Below the pieces are notes generated by a model. The model saw only the letters and a list, made by a program, of their open reading frames with translations. It was not told the origin of the DNA and did not search any database. A program made the translations under genes and the position numbers. From Deltaproteobacteria bacterium UBA6601 (lineage in GTDB: Bacteria; Myxococcota_A; UBA796; UBA9615), in contig DJIF01000051.1 in assembly GCA_002433485.1 (NCBI GenBank), positions 1-64,000 on the forward strand: a DNA stretch of 64,000 nt. Reading direction: 5' to 3'. Positions 1 through 8,352 of this stretch are shown here, one piece after another (position 1 is the first letter of the stretch; each line of letters starts with the position of its first letter).

Positions 1-359
1 TCGTCGTCGCCAGCAGAGTCATCGGTCACGGAATCCACCTGCAGCTCATCCGCTGAACGAGGGGAGCTAGCCTCCTTTGCCAACCGCAATGCGTCTCCTG
101 CCAGCTTACGAGCGTCTTCGGCAAGCACCGTGGCGGTATCAAAAGAAGAATAACCCTGCTCTTCCTTGGCCTTAGCGATGAGACGCGCACTCATCTCAGT
201 GGGGTAGGGCGCCAGCTCCGCTGAGCCAAGAGCCCGGGCCTCCTGCAAGCCTCGCTCAGCCTGAATCAAGACCACCGTCGAACGAATTGGTCCACAGGCA
301 CACAGCAGAGCAACCATCGAGGCCACAACAGAAAGGCAAATGAGGCGAAGGGCAAACAT
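1..359 (-). CDS. DUF4398-type lipoprotein, 3' end outside window
   Basis: Only the first 119 codons are inside the window. The protein starts with a hydrophobic signal peptide and a lipobox-like L-C-A-C at residues 19-22, so it is probably a lipoprotein. The following stretch (IRSTVVLIQAERGLQEARAL) and a helical segment rich in Ala, Lys and Glu resemble the DUF4398 helical domain found in envelope lipoproteins, often ahead of an OmpA domain. The ATG at 359 has a GGGAG 8 nt upstream. A second in-frame ATG at 380 is possible. It is divergent from gshB, with about 150 bp between them holding no other gene. Function is unknown. Confidence 0.7.
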   Translation of the reverse strand, partial: MFALRLICLSVVASMVALLCACGPIRSTVVLIQAERGLQEARALGSAELAPYPTEMSARLIAKAKEEQGYSSFDTATVLAEDARKLAGDALRLAKEASSPRSADELQVDSVTDDSAGDD

Positions 360-510
360 CGCAGGAACTCCCAGCAGCATGAATCCTACCTGCCCGTCGC
401 AACTTTGGGGGCCACAGCCAAGGGACGGACACCGCATCGCCGCACATGTACTAGGATGAATGAGCTCATAGATCCGCTTAGCAACAGCAAAGACAGCCGC
501 AGGGAGCCCC

Positions 511-1455
511 ATGCACGCACTCTTCGTCATGGACCCGATCTCGAGCATTCTGGTTGATCAGGACTCGTCTTATGCGCTGATGATCGAATGGCAGCGACGC
601 GGCGGCAGTGTATGGCACTGTGGCCCAGCAGACCTTTGGAGTAAAGACGGGCAGACTTTTGCTGACGCCAGCCTGGTTAAGGTTGGCCCCAAGCCGAAAA
701 TCGCCACAATCATCGAGCAAAAAGAGCTCTCCCTGGCTGACTGCAAGGTGGTCTTCAAGCGCACCGATCCCCCCTTCGACATGCGCTATGTGTTCTCCAC
801 TTATCTGCTCGATCAAGCGGGCCCGAACACCCTGGTCTGCAACCGACCTGCTGGCCTTAGGGATGCAACCGAAAAGATGGTCATCCTGCGCTTCCCAGAG
901 CTCATCGCCCCCACGTTAATAAGTCGCAAAACCGAACAGATTCGAAATTTTATCGATGAACTGGGTGGCAAAGCGGTGATCAAGCCCTGGGACGGCAACG
1001 GGGGGCGGGGGATCTTTGTCCTGGACGCAGCCGACCGTAATCTCGGCTCTCTCATCGAGACCTCAACTCTGGGCGGCCAGGTTCACGCGGTAGTCCAGGC
1101 CTACCTGCCAGAGATCAGCGATGGCGACAAGCGCATTATCCTTGTAAACGGTGTGCCAAAAGGCGCTTTTTTGCGAATTCCGCCAAAAAATGACCATCGA
1201 GGAAATATTCACGTAGGGGCCATCGTCAAAGCCTGTGAAATGACCGAAATGGACCATCAGATCTGCGCGCAACTGGCCCCATACCTACGTGAAAATGGGC
1301 TCATTTTTACTGGCATCGACGTGATCGGCGATCGGCTTACAGAAGTAAACGTCACCTCACCAACTGGCCTCCAAGAGTGCACTCGCCTCTATGGAACTCG
1401 GATCGAAGCCGACATTGTCGACGCAGCTCTTAACGCAGCGGAGACGTCGCAATGA
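511..1455 (+). CDS. gshB: Glutathione synthetase (ATP-grasp)
   Basis: Catalyses ATP-dependent ligation of glycine to gamma-glutamylcysteine, the last step of glutathione synthesis, in the cytoplasm. The 314 aa length is normal for bacterial GshB. Residues 1-118 form the GSH-S N-terminal domain (RTDPPFDMRYV at 84-94). The ATP-grasp domain follows, with the glycine-rich loop VIKPWDGNGGRGIF at 156-169 and the metal-binding end EVNVTSPTG near 285. The ATG at 511 follows a GGAG-like stretch. The stop overlaps the next gene by 4 bp, so the two are probably co-transcribed. No gshA is visible in the window. Confidence 0.95.
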   Translation: MHALFVMDPISSILVDQDSSYALMIEWQRRGGSVWHCGPADLWSKDGQTFADASLVKVGPKPKIATIIEQKELSLADCKVVFKRTDPPFDMRYVFSTYLLDQAGPNTLVCNRPAGLRDATEKMVILRFPELIAPTLISRKTEQIRNFIDELGGKAVIKPWDGNGGRGIFVLDAADRNLGSLIETSTLGGQVHAVVQAYLPEISDGDKRIILVNGVPKGAFLRIPPKNDHRGNIHVGAIVKACEMTEMDHQICAQLAPYLRENGLIFTGIDVIGDRLTEVNVTSPTGLQECTRLYGTRIEADIVDAALNAAETSQ

Positions 1456-2678
1456 GCCGCATTCAATATTTTGCCTTCCTGCTCAGCCTGGTGTTGCTGG
1501 CGGGCCTCGCCCCAGATTTCGCTGAGGCGCGCAGCCGCGACCTCAGTGGGCGGGGCTTTTCCGGCGAAAACCCCCTCGGTGTACATCGAGCCGAATTCCG
1601 TTTCGCCCAGGAAGGCATGGAGCTCATCTATCTACGACGATACGACGCAGCGCTACAGGAATTTGAGGTTGCTGGTATCGAGTTTCCCGATTCACCACTA
1701 GGCCCTTTGGGGCGAAGTCTGGTCTACCAGGCGATGATGGTTGAGAACTACGACTACCACTGGGACGCCACCTATAGAAGCGAGTTCGCCGAGACCCAGG
1801 AGCGCCTGAGGCTGGCCATGCGCAGCCGAGCAAACCGGAGCTGGATCTACTTCATGTACGCGGTGCACCTGGGTGTAGACGCCATGTACGACGTTCGACG
1901 CAGTGAATACATCTCGGCGCTCAACAAGGCCTGGGACGCCATGGAGTACATCAAAAAACTGCACCGTAGGGAGCCCCACTTCCACGACGCAAAGCTTGCC
2001 CTGGGTCTCTACAACTACTGGCGCACAGCGATCACCGAACAAGTCCCCTATCTACCCCGCTTCGGCGATCGACGCGAGCAGGGACTCAAGCAGATGCGGG
2101 AGGCCCGAGAGCAGGGTTTTCTCTGCTCTGCTCCAGCATCTGTGGCCCTTACCTACAGCTACATCGAGGGCAAAAAGTGGGCAGAAGCGACCGCTGAGGC
2201 CTATTGGGCCAAGAAGCGCTTTCCCGACAACATCATCAATCAAATGACCCTGGCCCGAGTGCACCGCTACAAGAAGGAATTCAAGACGGCTTTGGCCGCC
2301 TTCCAAGAGGTCTTGCAGGTCGACCCCAACAACAAGCGAGTCCACTTCCATATTGGCGAGACCTGGTTCAAGAGCCGCAAGAGTAACAAGCAGGCTCGGA
2401 CCTCTTACCAACGCTATTTAGACACCGAACCACCTGCTGAATTCAAGGCCCACACCTACTATCGACTGGGCCTTCTTGAGCGACGCACACGCAACTACGA
2501 CGCAGCCATTGATTGGCTGAGGAAATCGGTAGAGGTCTGGCCTCGCTTCAAGGCAGCTGGCAAACGGCTCAAGGAAGTACGCGCCGAAAAGAAGCGGCAC
2601 GGCTCTCAAGGACTGCGCTTGCCAAAGACAAAAACCGCAAAGACCGCACACGAGAGAAGGGCCATGCCTCCAAGTTGA
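1452..2678 (+). CDS. Exported TPR-repeat protein
   Basis: 408 aa. Residues 1-27 form a signal peptide (hydrophobic LLSLVLLAGLAP, cleavage near AEA-RS). The rest is helical with TPR-like pairs, clearest at residues 260-370 (AAFQEVLQVDPNNKRVHFHI and YDAAIDWLRKSVEVWPRFKA). TPRs mediate protein-protein contacts, and a periplasmic scaffold role is an inference. The start overlaps gshB by 4 bp. The lysine- and arginine-rich C-terminal tail overlaps the end of convergent ctaA by 73 bp. The specific partner cannot be read from the sequence. Confidence 0.8.
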   Translation: MSRIQYFAFLLSLVLLAGLAPDFAEARSRDLSGRGFSGENPLGVHRAEFRFAQEGMELIYLRRYDAALQEFEVAGIEFPDSPLGPLGRSLVYQAMMVENYDYHWDATYRSEFAETQERLRLAMRSRANRSWIYFMYAVHLGVDAMYDVRRSEYISALNKAWDAMEYIKKLHRREPHFHDAKLALGLYNYWRTAITEQVPYLPRFGDRREQGLKQMREAREQGFLCSAPASVALTYSYIEGKKWAEATAEAYWAKKRFPDNIINQMTLARVHRYKKEFKTALAAFQEVLQVDPNNKRVHFHIGETWFKSRKSNKQARTSYQRYLDTEPPAEFKAHTYYRLGLLERRTRNYDAAIDWLRKSVEVWPRFKAAGKRLKEVRAEKKRHGSQGLRLPKTKTAKTAHERRAMPPS

Positions 2679-3676
2679 TGGGCTACGCCCAGAACTGGAG
2701 GAACCGAAAGCAACACGGTGGCCACCCCCAATCCGACCTGGGCCACAACAGTAGAGACCATTAACGCAGCGGCAAGCCGCTGGGGAGTACTCCGTACAGC
2801 CTTTCGGGTGACCAAGAACCAGATGGGCACGAGAACCGCAATCAACAAGCCCAGAAAGCGATGGATGAAGTGCAAGGTGACCGGGTTGTCGCGAAGATCA
2901 AGCCAAATGGGCTGGATGGTTCCCAGTCCAGCTGGCCAGTAGCTCCCTGAGAAGTCCGGAAAGGTTGCAAACAGGTGTCCGGCGCGGGTACCAGCGACGA
3001 AAGCACCGTAGATAACCTGCACAGAAATCAGCGCCAACAGGGCCCATGCCCCGGTCAAAGCTGTTCTGCGCGCCTTCTCAGTCGCCCCCTCGGCGGAAGG
3101 CAAGGGTGGCACCAGATACTCAAGTAACAGCCAGAGCACATAGTTGGCCACCAGCAGGGCCAGGCCCAGATGAGCAGCGAGACGCAAGTGACTTACAGAA
3201 GGTCGGTCCACCAATCCTGAGCGGACCATGTACCAACCCAGTACCCCCTGCAAACCACCCAGCACAAAAGCAATGGCGGTGCGGCCGGCGGCCCGACCAC
3301 GCAGGCGACCGGTAACCACAAACCACAACCACGGCAAAGCAAAGATCAGTCCGAGCAGACGGCCCATCAGGCGATGCAGATACTCCCAGAAGAAGATCCG
3401 CTTGAAATCGGCCAACTCCATCCAGTAGTTGACCTTCTTAAACTGGGGGCTGGACTTATAGAGCTCGAACTTGTCGAGCCAGGCCTCTTCGCCAAGGGGA
3501 GGTAGAGTGCCCATCAAGGGCTTCCAATCCACCATCGACAGGCCCGAGCCGGTCAATCGAACCGTGCCACCCAGAGCCACCATCGCGGCAATGGAAAAGT
3601 AGACCAGCAACAGCCAGATGATGATGGGCCTTGAATCCACGAACAGCAGTGTCGCAAAACATGTACTGGTTCGCAC
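2606..3676 (-). CDS. ctaA: Heme A synthase (COX15/CtaA family)
   Basis: Oxidises the C8 methyl of heme O to a formyl group, making heme A for aa3-type cytochrome oxidase; an integral membrane enzyme. About eight hydrophobic segments are visible, with the conserved family stretch GGTVRLTGSGLSMVDWKP after the first one and heme-ligand histidines in EYLHRLMGR, HLRLAAHLG, HFIHRFLG and AHQLGG. No ATG precedes the first membrane segment in frame. GTG at 3676 is chosen, and GTG at 3640 is the alternative. The gene is divergent from ctaB with only 27 bp between chosen starts. The 3' end overlaps the TPR gene. Confidence 0.92.
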   Translation of the reverse strand: MRTSTCFATLLFVDSRPIIIWLLLVYFSIAAMVALGGTVRLTGSGLSMVDWKPLMGTLPPLGEEAWLDKFELYKSSPQFKKVNYWMELADFKRIFFWEYLHRLMGRLLGLIFALPWLWFVVTGRLRGRAAGRTAIAFVLGGLQGVLGWYMVRSGLVDRPSVSHLRLAAHLGLALLVANYVLWLLLEYLVPPLPSAEGATEKARRTALTGAWALLALISVQVIYGAFVAGTRAGHLFATFPDFSGSYWPAGLGTIQPIWLDLRDNPVTLHFIHRFLGLLIAVLVPIWFLVTRKAVRSTPQRLAAALMVSTVVAQVGLGVATVLLSVPPVLGVAHQLGGMALLSCAVFAVFVFGKRSP

Positions 3677-3703
3677 CTCTCCTTCTGTGTATAAGCGGCG
3701 CAG

Positions 3704-4612
3704 ATGACCGAAAATCTGCCCGAGTCGGCCCGCCCACTGGGCTCTACCATCGCCAGCTACATCGAGCTGAGCAAACCATCCATCACCGCCATGAATCTGC
3801 TCATGGCCGTGGGCGGCATGGCCTTTGCCCAACACGCCCAGTCGGTCGACCGCTCTTTTGATCCTCTCGACCTTGCTCTGCTGGGCCTCGGCAGCACCCT
3901 GATCGTTAGCTCTGCCAACGCCATGAATCAGGTGCTTGAACGCGAAGGGGATGCCTTAATGATGCGGACCGCAGCGCGCCCCCTGCCCAGTCAACGGCTG
4001 ACTCCAACACAGGCCTTCGTGTTCAGCGTAGTGCTCGGCCTTGCTTCACTGGCCTTGCTAGCTGGTCTGAACCTACTGACCCTGAGCATTGGTGCAATTG
4101 CCTGGCTCGTCTACGTGCTGGTCTATACCCCCATGAAAAGAAGTGCGCCCATCTCACTGACCGTAGGCGCTCTGGCGGGGGCTGCCCCACCCTTGATGGG
4201 CTGGACAGCGGTCACCAACTCGGTGGGGCTCGGAGGAATTTTGCTGTTTGCCGTGCTGACCGTATGGCAACTCCCCCACTTCCTGGCCATCTCGCTATTT
4301 CGCCAGCAAGACTACGAACGAGCTGGGATTCGAACGGTTCCAGTGGTTCGCGGCGAAGCGGTGGCCAAAGCGCAAGCAGTAGCCTGGTGCGCAATTCTTC
4401 TGCCGCTGTCCCTGGCCCTGGTCTATGAAGGTATGGCTGGTCTTTTTTATGGGGCCGCAGCATTGCTGCTCGGCTTATGGTTCCTGAGCTCGTCACTACA
4501 GGGCTTTCGTCGCGAACCCAAGCCTGGCTGGGCGAAACGATTCTTCCTGGTCTCTCTGGCCTACCTGCCGCTGTTGACCTTTGCGCTCTGTATCGACGTC
4601 GCGCTGCTATAG
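3704..4612 (+). CDS. ctaB: Protoheme IX farnesyltransferase (heme O synthase)
   Basis: UbiA-family prenyltransferase that adds a farnesyl group to protoheme IX, giving heme O, the substrate of the divergently encoded CtaA. 302 aa with about nine membrane segments. The first Asp-rich motif reads NQVLEREGDALMMRTAARPL, with Glu in place of the first Asp, a conservative change. The second loop has the expected FRQQDYERAGIRTVPVV. The ATG at 3704 gives a normal short N-terminus before LSKPSITAMN. The stop overlaps convergent priA by 6 bp. No cytochrome oxidase subunit genes lie in the window. Confidence 0.95.
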   Translation: MTENLPESARPLGSTIASYIELSKPSITAMNLLMAVGGMAFAQHAQSVDRSFDPLDLALLGLGSTLIVSSANAMNQVLEREGDALMMRTAARPLPSQRLTPTQAFVFSVVLGLASLALLAGLNLLTLSIGAIAWLVYVLVYTPMKRSAPISLTVGALAGAAPPLMGWTAVTNSVGLGGILLFAVLTVWQLPHFLAISLFRQQDYERAGIRTVPVVRGEAVAKAQAVAWCAILLPLSLALVYEGMAGLFYGAAALLLGLWFLSSSLQGFRREPKPGWAKRFFLVSLAYLPLLTFALCIDVALL

Positions 4613-7093
4613 CATCGAGTAGGGATCTCGATCGATCACGACCCGAGCATCGCCACCCTGCCTCCCTACCAGCTGCGGTAGCTCTGACCTCAATCCCTGC
4701 AGCAGAGCGCCAAGCACACGATGACCGTTGGCCTTCACCAAAAGCTGCCAACGAAACCGTCCCCTGGCCCGATAGACCGGACAGGGGCTTGGCCCCAGCA
4801 CCCGCAGCTGACCAGGGCCGGTAACGAGGCCTCTACCGAGTTCTTCAATTCGATCTCGACAGACCGTCGCAGCCCGCTCCCCACAGCGCTCATCACGGGC
4901 ACTCAAACGAAACATCACCAGCCGAGCAAAGGGCGCGTACCAAAGGCCCTCTCGGAATCTGAGCTCACGCTTAGCAAAACCCTCAAAATCATGGGCCATG
5001 GCCAATCGAATTGCATGATGACCAGGGTGCCAAGTCTGCACCAATACCCTGCCAGGCCGCTCACCTCGGCCGGCTCGACCGGCTACCTGAGAGACCAGCT
5101 GGAAGGTCCGCTCGCTGGCCCGAAAATCAGGCATATGCAGAGCTGAATCGGCGTGCAGAACCCCAACCAAGGTAACCCTCGGAAAGTCATGTCCCTTGGC
5201 AACCATCTGGGTACCGACCAGGACATCCACCTCTCCCGCGCGAAAGCGATCAAGAATCCGGCGATGAGAAGAGCGGGACCGGGTCGTGTCCGCATCCATC
5301 CGATCCACCCGCAATTCGGGCCAGAGCGCAAGCATGCCCTCTTCCAGGCGCTCCGTACCATGACCAACCAGCTGAAGCCCTGAACGATCTCGACAGGAGG
5401 GGCAGGATTCCGGCAAAGGCCGCGTCTGACCACACCAGTGACAGGTAACGCTGTGAGAGCGGCCGTGATAGGTCAAAGAGACATCACATTCGCTACAGCG
5501 AAAGTGATCGCCGCAAGCAGTACACACCACAGTGGTGGCAAAGCCGCGCCGATTGAGCAACAAAATGGCCTGACCGCCTGCTTGCCAGTTGCTCTCTATG
5601 GCCTCTCTCATGGGCGGGCTCAATGCCGCAGCCGGTGCGTCCGGTTCCGAGACCGGAAATTCCTTCAGGTCTACAAGCTCCACCTCGGGAAGCGCACGAC
5701 CCGTAACCCGCGAGTTCAGCTGCAGCAGTCGATAACGCCCCTGCTGGGTGTTGTACAGACTCTCCAGCGATGGCGTAGCGCTACCGAGAACCACCACGGC
5801 GCCGGCCTTCCTGCCACGAACCAACGCCACATCTCTGGCGTTGTAGCGCAAGCCCTCTTCCTGCTTGTAAGAACCGTCGTGCTCCTCATCAACCACAACC
5901 AGCCTGAGCTTCTCCACCGGTGCAAAAACCGCCGAGCGGGGTCCAACCACCAACGCAGCTTCGCCAGACCGAATCCGCAGCCACTCGTCAAAACGCTCCC
6001 GTTCAGTCAAGCCAGAGTGCAAGACCGCAACAGTTCGCTCGCCAAAGCGGGCCCGAAAGCGCGCCAGAAACTGGGGAGTCAAGCCGATCTCAGGCACCAG
6101 CAACAGCGCTGTACCTCCCTCTGCCAGGACCCTGGCAGCAAGCTGCAGATAGACTTCTGTCTTGCCCGAGCCGGTAACCCCATGAAGTAAAAAGGCAGCA
6201 AAGTCTCCCTGCTGCAAAGCCTGACCGAGCACATCCAGTGCACCTGCCTGTTGCTCGGTTGGCTTGCGCGGCTCAACATCTGCCGGATCAATAACAACCC
6301 GCTCAGCCGCACCAGGTTGGAGCACCCGCTCGCTTATTTCCAGTAAGTCCCTGTCTCTAAGCTGCCTCAGCGAAGGTCCAGCCGACCGAAACGCATCCTT
6401 CAGCTCAGCGCGTGAGACCGGCCCGAACCGATCCAGATAATCGATGAGTCGGTCCCGAACCGGGCCCGGCCGGGGAAAAGCGTCACGAGCGGCCCGTGCT
6501 GAGCAATTAAGCTCATAAAGTTCTTCGGTTCGTACCCGAAGCGCTTTTCGACTCTCAGATTGACCCGTCTCAAGAAACTGCGCTTTCTCGGCCCTGCCGA
6601 TCAGAGCGCGGGTCCAGCCAGGTTCTCGCAACAAGGTAGCGATAGAGATCGCCCCCCGTGGCGATTCAGCCAACCGCTGTAGCAAGCGATCCAGGGCTTC
6701 ATCGCCAGCCTCTGCGGCGCGCAGCCGACCCGCTTCAAGCAGCCTAGCAACTCCCCTACTGGCGCTGCGACTGGCCCCTGGCAGGGCGGTTCGAAGCACC
6801 TCCCCGAGAGGGTGAGCGTAATAGTGAGCGATCCACTTGTAGACCTCAATAAGATCTGCGGGAAACAGAGGCTCTGGAGACACCAGGCCAATCACATCCT
6901 TTAAAGACCGATCCTCAAGCTTCTCACTAAACAGGTCGAGAACGTAGCCGGTGATGCGGCGCCGCCCGAAAGGAACTGAGACCGCCTGACCTATCTCCAG
7001 GCTGCCGCGCAGTTCGGTTGGAATCGAATAGTGAAAGGTACCAGGCGCTGGTACGGGTATCGCAACCTCAGCAACAATGGACTCTATCGGCAT
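4607..7093 (-). CDS. priA: Primosomal replication-restart helicase PriA
   Basis: 3'-5' superfamily 2 DNA helicase that reloads the replisome at stalled forks. 828 aa: N-terminal 3'-DNA-binding domain (1-105), winged-helix region, helicase core with Walker A GVTGSGKT at 305-312 and VVVDEEHDGSYKQ near 405, and a zinc-binding insert with paired cysteines (CTACGDHFRCSEC, then CHWCG and CPSC). The ATG at 7093 starts directly on the conserved N-terminus (MPIESIVAEV). Further upstream the frame is not conserved. It lies 74 bp downstream of the DksA-type gene, probably in one transcript. Confidence 0.96.
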   Translation of the reverse strand: MPIESIVAEVAIPVPAPGTFHYSIPTELRGSLEIGQAVSVPFGRRRITGYVLDLFSEKLEDRSLKDVIGLVSPEPLFPADLIEVYKWIAHYYAHPLGEVLRTALPGASRSASRGVARLLEAGRLRAAEAGDEALDRLLQRLAESPRGAISIATLLREPGWTRALIGRAEKAQFLETGQSESRKALRVRTEELYELNCSARAARDAFPRPGPVRDRLIDYLDRFGPVSRAELKDAFRSAGPSLRQLRDRDLLEISERVLQPGAAERVVIDPADVEPRKPTEQQAGALDVLGQALQQGDFAAFLLHGVTGSGKTEVYLQLAARVLAEGGTALLLVPEIGLTPQFLARFRARFGERTVAVLHSGLTERERFDEWLRIRSGEAALVVGPRSAVFAPVEKLRLVVVDEEHDGSYKQEEGLRYNARDVALVRGRKAGAVVVLGSATPSLESLYNTQQGRYRLLQLNSRVTGRALPEVELVDLKEFPVSEPDAPAAALSPPMREAIESNWQAGGQAILLLNRRGFATTVVCTACGDHFRCSECDVSLTYHGRSHSVTCHWCGQTRPLPESCPSCRDRSGLQLVGHGTERLEEGMLALWPELRVDRMDADTTRSRSSHRRILDRFRAGEVDVLVGTQMVAKGHDFPRVTLVGVLHADSALHMPDFRASERTFQLVSQVAGRAGRGERPGRVLVQTWHPGHHAIRLAMAHDFEGFAKRELRFREGLWYAPFARLVMFRLSARDERCGERAATVCRDRIEELGRGLVTGPGQLRVLGPSPCPVYRARGRFRWQLLVKANGHRVLGALLQGLRSELPQLVGRQGGDARVVIDRDPYSML

Positions 7094-7167
7094 GGAACCA
7101 GGCCGAGGGGACCAAGATTCAAATGGTCGAGCTGTAGCGCGTCTGCTACGAGCAGCGTGAACAGCGC

Positions 7168-7530
7168 CTACAGTCCGCGAACGCGTTCCTGCTGCTCGGC
7201 TTCCGTCTTGCAATCAATACAGTGGGTGGTCACAGGCCGAGCCATCAGGCGGCCCTCAGAGATTTCCTCACCGCAGACCTCACATTCACCGTAATCACCC
7301 TCGTCAATCATCACCAGGGCCTTACGAATCTTGTAGATGAGTTTTCGCTCCCGATCCCGCATCCGCAGGGTGAAATCACGATTGGATTCATGAGTAGCGA
7401 GGTCGATGGAGTCAGGCAGGTTCTCCTTTTCCGAGACCAGCTCTCCTACTCCTGATTCGGCCTCAGCAATGAGCTTTTCCAGACGCTCGGTCAACAAGTT
7501 GCGGAAGAATTCGAGGCGGTCCGTTTCCAA
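7168..7530 (-). CDS. dksA: DksA/TraR-family C4 zinc-finger regulator
   Basis: 120 aa. Members bind RNA polymerase in the secondary channel and, with ppGpp, tune rRNA and amino-acid promoters. The sequence shows an N-terminal coiled coil with the tip motif D-x2-D-x-A (D40, D43, A45), then the C4 zinc finger with C83-x2-C86 and C104-x2-C107. Having all four cysteines and the acidic tip favours a true DksA-like factor, although a shorter paralogue role cannot be excluded. priA follows on the same strand. Confidence 0.88.
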   Translation of the reverse strand: METDRLEFFRNLLTERLEKLIAEAESGVGELVSEKENLPDSIDLATHESNRDFTLRMRDRERKLIYKIRKALVMIDEGDYGECEVCGEEISEGRLMARPVTTHCIDCKTEAEQQERVRGL

Positions 7531-7719
7531 TTTCCCCTCCAGATCAGCTCACCGAAATGCGAGCAAAACAAGCTCAATAGCAAGCTCCAGCCAGCAACAG
7601 CGGAGCAGGACTATATGGCACAAGTCGCAAGGGTGGCAAGACCCAACTACCCCCTGTGAAGGCTGCCACCGAACGAGACTTCCGTTGCCGCTGAGATCCG
7701 GCAAAGATAGGCTCTAAGA

Positions 7720-8265
7720 ATGGCGAAAACCTCCCTGACCATAGTGTTCATCGCCGGACTGCTCACCGCACTTACGGGCTGCCCACCGGATCGGGAACAG
7801 GCAGCAGGTAGCCACCAACTACCCAGCGCGCTGTTCCTGTCGGTCTACTATCCAACTCTCCAGGCCACAGCAGCCAGTCTGCTGCTGCCCAGAGAGGAAG
7901 GGCTGGACTGCGATATAAACTACGATCTGGCAGACGATGATGAGGACTTCCTGCTCGTCGCCTTAGTAAAGGGTGACCTCCATGATTGGTTGGGATCCTA
8001 TGTGGCCAATGAGGCGGACCCTGAGCTGTGTTCCGTCACAGGCGACGACAGCTATGACCTGCAAGACCAGCGCTGCTTGACCAAGCTCAGCGGCATCGAT
8101 CTCGCCGGAACGACACTTACCCTGACCGACGACACTCGGCTCAATCTGGTCCGCCACGACCAAAGTGGCGTAAGCGGGACCATTCGCAGCGGGCCAGATC
8201 ATCTGGAAACCTTCACTGCCAACCACTGCGGTGAGCGGCTCCAATTCGCAGCCGACCCAAACTAA
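7720..8265 (+). CDS. Small secreted lipoprotein, unknown function
   Basis: 181 aa with a type II signal peptide: hydrophobic IVFIAGLLTAL then lipobox L-T-G-C with the lipidated Cys near residue 21. The mature part is acidic (DLADDDEDF) and contains several cysteines that could form disulfides (EGLDCDINYD, PELCSV, DQRCL, NHCGE). I recognise no family. It is divergent from dksA with 189 bp between them, in which I see no other gene, and is followed after 87 bp by the threonine-synthase-like gene on the same strand. Confidence 0.65.
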   Translation: MAKTSLTIVFIAGLLTALTGCPPDREQAAGSHQLPSALFLSVYYPTLQATAASLLLPREEGLDCDINYDLADDDEDFLLVALVKGDLHDWLGSYVANEADPELCSVTGDDSYDLQDQRCLTKLSGIDLAGTTLTLTDDTRLNLVRHDQSGVSGTIRSGPDHLETFTANHCGERLQFAADPN

Positions 8266-8352
8266 ACCACCCCTCAACGAGCAAAGCCTCCATTCCGTCT
8301 CTTTGAAGACTGCGTTTGGGATAACGCAGACACGAGGCCCTTCATCGAGCAA

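Noticed and set aside
5438..6190. 250-codon plus-strand frame inside priA
   Set aside because: Fully antisense to the priA helicase core, with no start signal and no domain.
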